Part shown: positions 57,327 through 64,000 of the stretch, one piece after another
Position numbering within the stretch: the stretch's first letter is position 1
Layout: every line of letters begins with the position of its first letter
NCBI GenBank assembly: GCA_038501195.1
Contig: JBBPUQ010000011.1
Location: forward strand, 1,612,001-1,676,000
DNA length: 64,000 bases
Source of the DNA: Nemania diffusa
Taxonomy: Eukaryota; Ascomycota; Sordariomycetes; Xylariales; Xylariaceae
Reading direction: 5' to 3'
Program-made: the position numbers and the translations under genes
Notes under the pieces: model-generated
Told to the model about the DNA's origin: nothing
The model's input: only the letters and a program-made list of their open reading frames with translations
The model's database searches: none

Positions 57327-59368
57327 TATACGCACTCTTATGCGTACTTGAAGGGAAAAAAATATGATGACGTATCTATAACACCTCCTATATGAAAATA
57401 CGGCCTATAAACTGCTATAGATGTGTGAGAGGTTGGTATGGTACAAACATGTCCGGAACAAAGAAGTCCATTCTATGGACTCGGTAACTCCTCAATACTG
57501 CGCAGGACACGTAGGAATAGCAAAGGATGACACCAGTCTGAGCTGAAGTCATTCGGAAAACAGAGTTCTACTTGTACATAGCTACTCCGCTACTAGATAG
57601 GTACATAATGTAGGCTGCCTCGCCTCTCACTACAGTACATACAGTATACCTAACAGTATAGCGTAGGCTAGTGGGCACTGCCAGCCTAAGAATATTCTAT
57701 CTATATATAGTATATACTGTACTGCACTGTACTAGACATGTACAGTGTGTCGTACATTGTCACTTGATTTGGGTGGCTACAAGGATGCCACTACATACTG
57801 CGTACTGTACGTACAGCACCGACCTGGTTTTTTGTTTTCTGGTGTTCCTCGTGTTCTGGCAGTCCTGTCGGGCTGATGAAGTGAGAGAAGCATGAAAAGA
57901 GACCCGGTAAACCCGGCAGATGATAACCAACCTCCACTATAAATCGTATAGGTATCATCATATACGCCGTCCTTGAGTGAATAGCTGACTCCGTGTAAGC
58001 TGTACCTACAACAGGTTGCTACACATTCAAAGGTTATGTGAATGCGTATGAAGATATCTGCTTTTTTCTATCCTTTGTCTTAAACTAGAATGTCTTATGT
58101 AAAGGCCACTGCAGACAAGAACAAATCGGCCTTCCGTGTGCAGAAATGCTTGGTGATTTGATGAACGATGATCTGCAAAGACTAGACTTATACCAGGTAG
58201 GTATCTTATCAACGACTGTGCTAGCGTGCGTATCGGATCCTCGGGTCACAGCATAGCTCTCTTGGCTCTCAGACTTGCCCAGAATACGAGATTTTCGTCA
58301 TCATCTATAACCTGACAGGTTGCTTAAATGGCTCGCACGTTTTCTGTCTTGTTTAACTGACATTTGCAGTCTCTGCATGCACTGTTGGTTGGCACAGCAA
58401 AATAGTTGGTGTGGTTTTCACAATTCTAGGCGCTGTTAAATACTGTAGGTAGGTACTCTATACGCATTAGAGAGCTCCGCACAAGTAGGGATCGTCTGTA
58501 ACTCTGCGGGTACCATGTAACATGACCTAACATAAATATCGGTTTGCCCAAACTACTACATACATACATCATAATCTGCCTGTCATAGACAAGCGCTATG
58601 CGAACGAACTGACTGCTTCAAGTTTGCGATACCCACATCAGAGACAGGACATGATTATCCTACCGTCCTCAGCACTTTGATCGTACCTCTATGCCCTTAG
58701 GCCTTGACAAAATCTGAAGATGACAGTAGGTACATGAGGTTTGCGCGTCCTTCTTGTACCTCGTACCGAGGTACAGTACTGTAAGTTCACTTGCTTGATG
58801 ACGATAGGTTTAAACCATCGGCCAAACTATTATCATGAAGAGGGTTGATTAACCAAGCATTGTTACGTGGTAAACTTTGGTCTGCGCCCAGGTTTTAAGC
58901 AAATGTTCTTTGCTGCTAGATACCAGGTACCTACCTCCTATTATATCTCTGTAATTGGGGGTGTTGAGTTAGGTACCTACCTACATGTAGCCTGTAGTTT
59001 GGGGTTATCGATAAACTCAAGTTTGTATCCAGTTTAAATCCAACCTACAGAATACCTACAGTTAAAGATACCTACCTAAGAAGAGGTAAGTAGGTACTAA
59101 GATGTCCACTTAGGTACTCAATAGTGCGGGCATGTACACGTACCTACCTTTATGGTATGAACGCAGCAGGTAGCCTCTATGGAGCTTCTAAGTATGAACC
59201 ACCAGGTGATTGATTGATTGAATAACATCTAGTCCACAAGAAGGTAACCTCAGCGAAACACTCACAACTCTTGTAACCATTTTAACAGTCCAACTTCGCC
59301 TCTTTCCCGGTTACGCATACCTGCGCGACAGCTTCTAATACACCAGAACCAAGACCGAGACCGAGGCC

Positions 59369-59437
59369 ATGACCCTATCCAAATAATAAGCAGACCGGCC
59401 GCTTCGATCTCTCATGACACCAGACATACTACAGTGA
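59369..59437 (+). promoter_or_regulatory. Two short uORFs ahead of SEC59
   Basis: ATG frames at 59369-59386 (5 codons) and 59414-59437 (7 codons) end shortly before the SEC59 start at 59458. They could limit initiation if they are in the transcript, but the transcript start is unknown. Confidence 0.35.
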
Positions 59438-59457
59438 GACCACTTGGTCCCCCCGAC

Positions 59458-62197
59458 ATGCCTGATCATCTTGGCTCTTCAACTACCGCCTGTGGTGATG
59501 TTCTAACCAGTCCCGATCACGACGGCTTGAGGCTGCTCTCGCGATCTCCCCATCCATATCATCGCCAAACCGCGGAGCTGCTCGAGCCCTCTGGTGGCTA
59601 TGTTACCCGGCAAAGCCCCCCGCCCACCGATAGCGGCACCGAGGCCGACGATGAGCACTTCCTCAAGGGTTTGCCCGCCCCGAGGAGGCTGCACAAGGGC
59701 TTGCGCGGCCGAAATGATATCTCGTCGGGCGCCTCGACTCCCTTTCTTGCGCCTCCCGCGCTCCTCTGTGACGAAGGCAGACGGCTCTCCTCTTTTAGCG
59801 CAAGGAAAGACACGTCGTGGAACCAAACCCCGTGTGCTACCGCAGACAAGGCGAGGCGGAAGAGGACAAGAGAGGTGGCTCGTCGCTTCACCGAGCTGCT
59901 CATAATCGGCGTCTTGGGTCTGTTCGTATGCGCCAATGCGCAGGTGTGGCCTATTTTGCAAAGGTCGAGTCGCGGTAACCACCCTCTTGCTTTGCCGCGC
60001 TGCGGTGTCTCGGCAAGACCGGCTAACTAATGGAAATATGCATACAGAACTGCGTTACGCCGTGAGCGTGTCGGTAACTTTGATAGTCCTATATCCATTG
60101 CGGCTACTACTTTGGGCCTTCTGGCACCGACGGCCCTCGAGAACGCTACCAATCACGGTACCCTCATCGTTCGATCCAGCACCCCTTTTCTACCCTCCGA
60201 CCATGACCCTTTTAGTTTCGTCTCTGATCGCGGTCGACAACTCAGCTATACTGCTCCCAAACATTATTCTCGCCCTCTGCGCCCTGCCCCGAGCCCTAAT
60301 TCCTACGCCATCCGCATGCAGTGAAGATATTAGCCCGCTCCACTGGGTATTAACATCTGTGCCTTTGGTCATATCCCGTGTCCCAGACGACCTCCTGACT
60401 GTACCGACAGCTGACAGGACGACGGATGCGTTACCAACAGCTCTTTCTCCTGAAACAGTAATCCTTCTCTATCCTCTGCATTGTAGCCTTGTCCGCGTAC
60501 TGCACGCTCTGACGACCACCAGCCTCCTCACAGCTGAGCTACAACTACTCTCCATTAGCCTAATTAACATCCTTCTGTTATCGTCCTCGCCACAAATCAC
60601 GATTCTCAAAGCGATGCTCTGGATTGGTGGCCTTGATATACTGGTGTCCTGTAGTAACCCGATTCAGTGGGGGATATCACTTGCCCGTGTACCCAAATGG
60701 CGCTTCAAGCGCCCGTCGAGCACCATGAAACGAAATCCTACTTTCCTCTCGACTCTGATGTCGTGGCGAAGGATGAAGCATGACTTGTTTCATGCGCCCT
60801 TGGATAGCTCTTCCTGCAGCTCCTGTGAAGCCATTGACGATGCGGATGATACGGATGACTCGAGCACCCAAATATCGAGGGGAATCACTCGAGCGCGCAC
60901 CTCTAACGCGGGCAGTACCTTGTTCGTCCGGGACTGCGAAGTGAGTTCCTTCTCGGGTATCGATGACACCCAGGCGAAAAAGGTAGAAACGACAAAAGTT
61001 CGTCGGCATACATTACCAGCGACAAGCAGGCAACGAAAGCAGCATACTCATACACCATCTGGCCGAAAAAAGCGATCGGCCTCCATTTCGATTAAAGCTT
61101 TCGTCTCGCTCACTTATAAACAAGCAGTATTCCGTAAATGGATATATGCACTGTTCGTTTACGTCTGTATTCTCGGTGCCTTATTCATCCCCCTTCCCTT
61201 CATCGGCATCAAGGAGGCGGTCGCCCGAGAATCCTTACATGGTGATGAGCCGGTGGGCTGGGCTCTAGGTTATCTATTTGGAGACCTCCAGTGGTTCAGG
61301 TGGCAGGTAGTCAGCCACAACTTAGGATGGTGGATTCGCCTTCCACCTAGACTATCTCAAGGCACGGGCCAGGCTGTAGAGCACGGATGGGTCGAACACT
61401 TACGCACCTCTTTTGGCGAGGCAAACACTCGCCTATTACTCGGTGCCTATTGTCTGGTAGTCATCGCCGTAGGCCTCATTATAGTCTTCAAGCTATCGCC
61501 TATCTGTGAAGTAGATACACGTCGAAAGGTCTTCCACTTTATGATGGTGGCTATGTTCCTTCCGGCGACTTACATCGACCCATGCTTCGTAGCACTGGCA
61601 CTTTCCATCGTCCTCGCTGCCTTTCTACTCCTCGATCTACTACGAGCAAGCCAACTGCCCCCTCTCTCTAAACCGCTTGCCTACTTTCTAGCCCCCTATG
61701 TGGATGGACGAGATCTGAGGGGACCTGTTGTCATTTCACACATTTTTCTTCTCATCGGGTGTGCGATCCCTCTCTGGCTCTCTCTTGGATCCCTACCTAG
61801 GACCGGTTACGGCCACTTGGAAGGTTGGAGTGTGCCCACTCGAGAGAGTGCCATGGTATCTGGTGTTGTGTGTGTGGGTTTAGGCGATGCGGCTGCTTCG
61901 CTGATCGGTCGGCGTTACGGACATCGCAAATGGTTCTGGGGCGGGGGAAAAAGCCTCGAAGGTAGCGCTGCCTTCGCTACGACGGTATTCCTAGGTCTCA
62001 TGGCCGCTCACACGTGGCTACGTCTAGGCGGATGGGCTACTACGAACGGCTATGTCGATAGCTGGCAGACCACGATACAGAAGGCGGGCGCATGTGCCAG
62101 CATGGCCAGCCTCACGGAGACGGTGCTTACTGGCGGGAATGATAACGTCATCGTACCTGTAGTCCTATGGGCCTGTGTGAAGAGTCTGGGTGTTTAG
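59458..62197 (+). CDS. SEC59: Dolichol kinase (Sec59)
   Basis: Two exons, 59458-59974 and 60048-62197, give 888 residues. The intron (GTAACC..CATACAG, with CTAAC ahead of the acceptor) joins frame as LQRSSR|ELRYAVS. Residues 1-140 are hydrophilic and probably disordered. Membrane segments start near 145 (FTELLIIGVLGLFVCANAQV) and continue through the protein. A Ser/Arg-rich loop lies around residues 400-540. The C-terminal third carries the kinase signature, with GLGDAAASLIGRRYGHRKW followed by GGGKSLEGSAAF, the CTP-binding and catalytic region. The enzyme makes dolichyl phosphate at the ER membrane from dolichol and CTP, feeding N-glycosylation, O-mannosylation and GPI synthesis. A GTG at 59434 is in frame, but the ATG at 59458 is preferred. 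Confidence 0.94.
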
Positions 62198-64000
62198 GGT
62201 AAAGAAGAAAAAAAACATATACATACGTATAAATTCACCTAGGAGGGCGGCAGCAATCTCTAGACAACAGGAAAAGGGGAGGGCATGAACTCGGGTCTTT
62301 GCATCACTCGGCGTAACGGTGGGAAACAGAAAAGGAGCGTTTTGTTGGTTGCGCAGAGAAATGCCGGAACCACGGTGCGAGGGTCTCTTGTTTCTTGCGA
62401 GGCGAATAGATTTTGTACGAAGCCTTTTCTCTTTTTCGGGGTTAACTCACCACGGCGGCCTTAGACTTTACTACCTGTTTAGATACCTAGATAGACGAGA
62501 CGAGACGAGACGATATGGGGGTAAGATTTGATGATCTGAGATGAGATGAATACCCATTTAATAACGCTCGCCGAGATACAATCTCCCCTTCTATGCTTCT
62601 TTATAAAGACTCTGATCAGGTGATAGGTCACTTACTAGGTGGCTAGGAAACGACTTCTTGTTCAGGTGTTTGCCTTAGGTATGTATGGTGTACGAGTATA
62701 TTTACTAGTTCGGAACTTGGTGTAGCATCCTTTCAATTAGTGATTAGTTACTAGATACATACCACAAGTGTTTTGCCAACCAAACTCTTGCGTGAAAACT
62801 CGAGAAGCTAAGGCTTTGGAGATTTGTAAAGAGAAAGTTGATAGTGGATAAGACCCTCTTATAGAGACTCATTTTAACAATATCTTTTCAGGTATATATT
62901 CGTTATTGCAAAAGTAACAGGTCTGTAGTCTCGTTTAATCTAGATCTCAAGCCTCGCCTAATTTTCAAGGCTACTACTGCAACGATCTCACACTAATAGG
63001 AGGTAGCGCATCGGCCTTCTTACTCTGGGTCGGGCCGCCATCTCTCTCTCTTTCTACTTTTTTCTGGTTTTTTTTTTTTTTTGCGACAACCATGACCTTA
63101 CTCATAGTGAGATCCTAGATGAGATGCACTGCTCGCTAGCTCATATGGTCACGTGTCATGCATACATGCAATAACGAGGCACCAAATTAACAAAGCCGCC
63201 GGACTTATCCTTCTTACTACTAGAAGCTAACCCGACCCGGCATTCACTTCTACACGACCTCTTGGTCGGTGTCTTGAGGTGACTATAGAGTATCCTTGCT
63301 GACATGTGAAGGACCGTTGCAAAACCTCTGATTTAAAGGTCACTTTGGCGGGACACAAACGTGTTCGTTTTCGTGTTGGTGTTAGTGCATATACGACGAC
63401 AACTGGCCGAGGGGACCCAGTGAGCAGGGTTGGCCCTGATAGCTGCCTATCTAGAGACTAGAATTTCTCTCTACAATTGGAGAGGAAAAAAATAAGAATA
63501 AGTTGGTGAAAGAGACGGCGCACTTCATAGTTAATATCGATATGAGTGTGACATAATAGCTAATTTGGTATGCACAAGTTGTTTCTTATACGAGTATTAA
63601 AGGATTGCACTGCTTATGTGTGCCAATGCTCAGTAAGATGTCTAGGTACCTAAATTACACTGATAGAATTGAATATGCATATGGTTATTTTCTACCTAGT
63701 ATAAACGTAGTTTTCCCCTCATGGATTAACAGTAGAATGCAAGTATTAAAGTAGACAGTATAGGTACATCTTAACAGACAGAAAGAGAGAGAGAGAAAAA
63801 AAGGGACAAACAGAGAGAGCTAACAAAGTGGTGTACTGACACTACCTAAATATCATTAGATCTCATATAATTAGTAATAAGGCCGGATAGTCCAGGTATG
63901 CATAAAGCTGCCTTAAGTAAGCGCAAATGCCGTGATAGGTATGTAGGTATGTCCTAGCGTACATTATCTCCATTACTGCCCTCTACCTCCGCAGAACTGC
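62198..64000. other. Terminal non-coding stretch
   Basis: The last 1.8 kb holds the SEC59 3' flank, GAGAC runs near 62500, a T run at about 63070-63083, GAGA runs at 63783-63797 and some TAGGTACC-like motifs near 63640. No gene was recognised. Any gene would have to extend beyond the window. Confidence 0.5.

Larger units (their letters stand above)
56884..59457. other. Long intergenic region with palindrome and TAGGTACC motifs
   Basis: A 2.6-kb divergent gap. It contains an AT run at 57076-57094, a near-perfect GTAC-rich palindrome at 57305-57326, CTGTACTGTAC-type sequence at 57710-57820, and TACCTACC motifs from 58920 to 59160. No gene was seen before the SEC59 leader. Confidence 0.55.

Overview
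This window looks like a chromosome segment from a filamentous ascomycete, most likely a Sordariomycete-like Pezizomycotina fungus. The evidence is short 50-150 nt introns with GT..AG borders, pyrimidine-rich leaders, long intergenic gaps, a strongly mutated AT isochore typical of repeat-induced point mutation (RIP), and protein families in their usual fungal forms. The species cannot be named from the sequence alone. No telomere repeat, rRNA, CRISPR array or intact transposon was seen, and I could not identify a tRNA with confidence.

Layout. Positions 1-6430 are an almost C/G-free block with no ORF. It holds decayed direct repeats, a large inverted repeat near 5350-5965 and a 12-bp tandem repeat. 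Positions 6431-7086 are a transition zone with repeated CAAATCTGACA-like motifs and an LTR-like fragment. From 7087 on, the sequence is ordinary gene-bearing euchromatin: sixteen apparently intact protein genes and one clear pseudogene. In order these are a disordered hypothetical protein (-), a Pmp3/UPF0057 small membrane protein (-, three exons), an Nrp1-like RNA-binding protein (+), XRN1 (-), HAT2 (+), a broken secreted-protein gene (-), the NEO1 flippase (+), glycogen synthase (+), an F-box/leucine-rich protein (+), a COG0523/CobW GTPase (-), a small conserved protein (+), a secreted YHR202W-like metallophosphoesterase (-), a hypothetical protein (-), a GPI-type Gly/Ser-repeat protein (-), a FAM32A/DUF1754 protein (+), a Ser/Thr-rich cell-wall-type protein (-) and dolichol kinase SEC59 (+).

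Functionally this is mainly housekeeping: mRNA decay and RNA binding, histone acetylation, lipid flipping, glycogen storage, metal-protein chaperoning and dolichyl phosphate supply for glycosylation, with two surface proteins and a secreted phosphoesterase among them. There is no biosynthetic or defence cluster. Exon joins were worked out by hand from reading frame, splice consensus and family continuity, and most genes close exactly in frame. The more unusual observations are the extreme RIP block with its inverted repeat, the multi-lesion pseudogene, a 5-nt coding first exon in XRN1, stop-free frame-neutral introns that inflate two naive ORFs, a possible alternative C-terminus of HAT2, and the dispersed TAGGTACCTAC-type motif in intergenic DNA.
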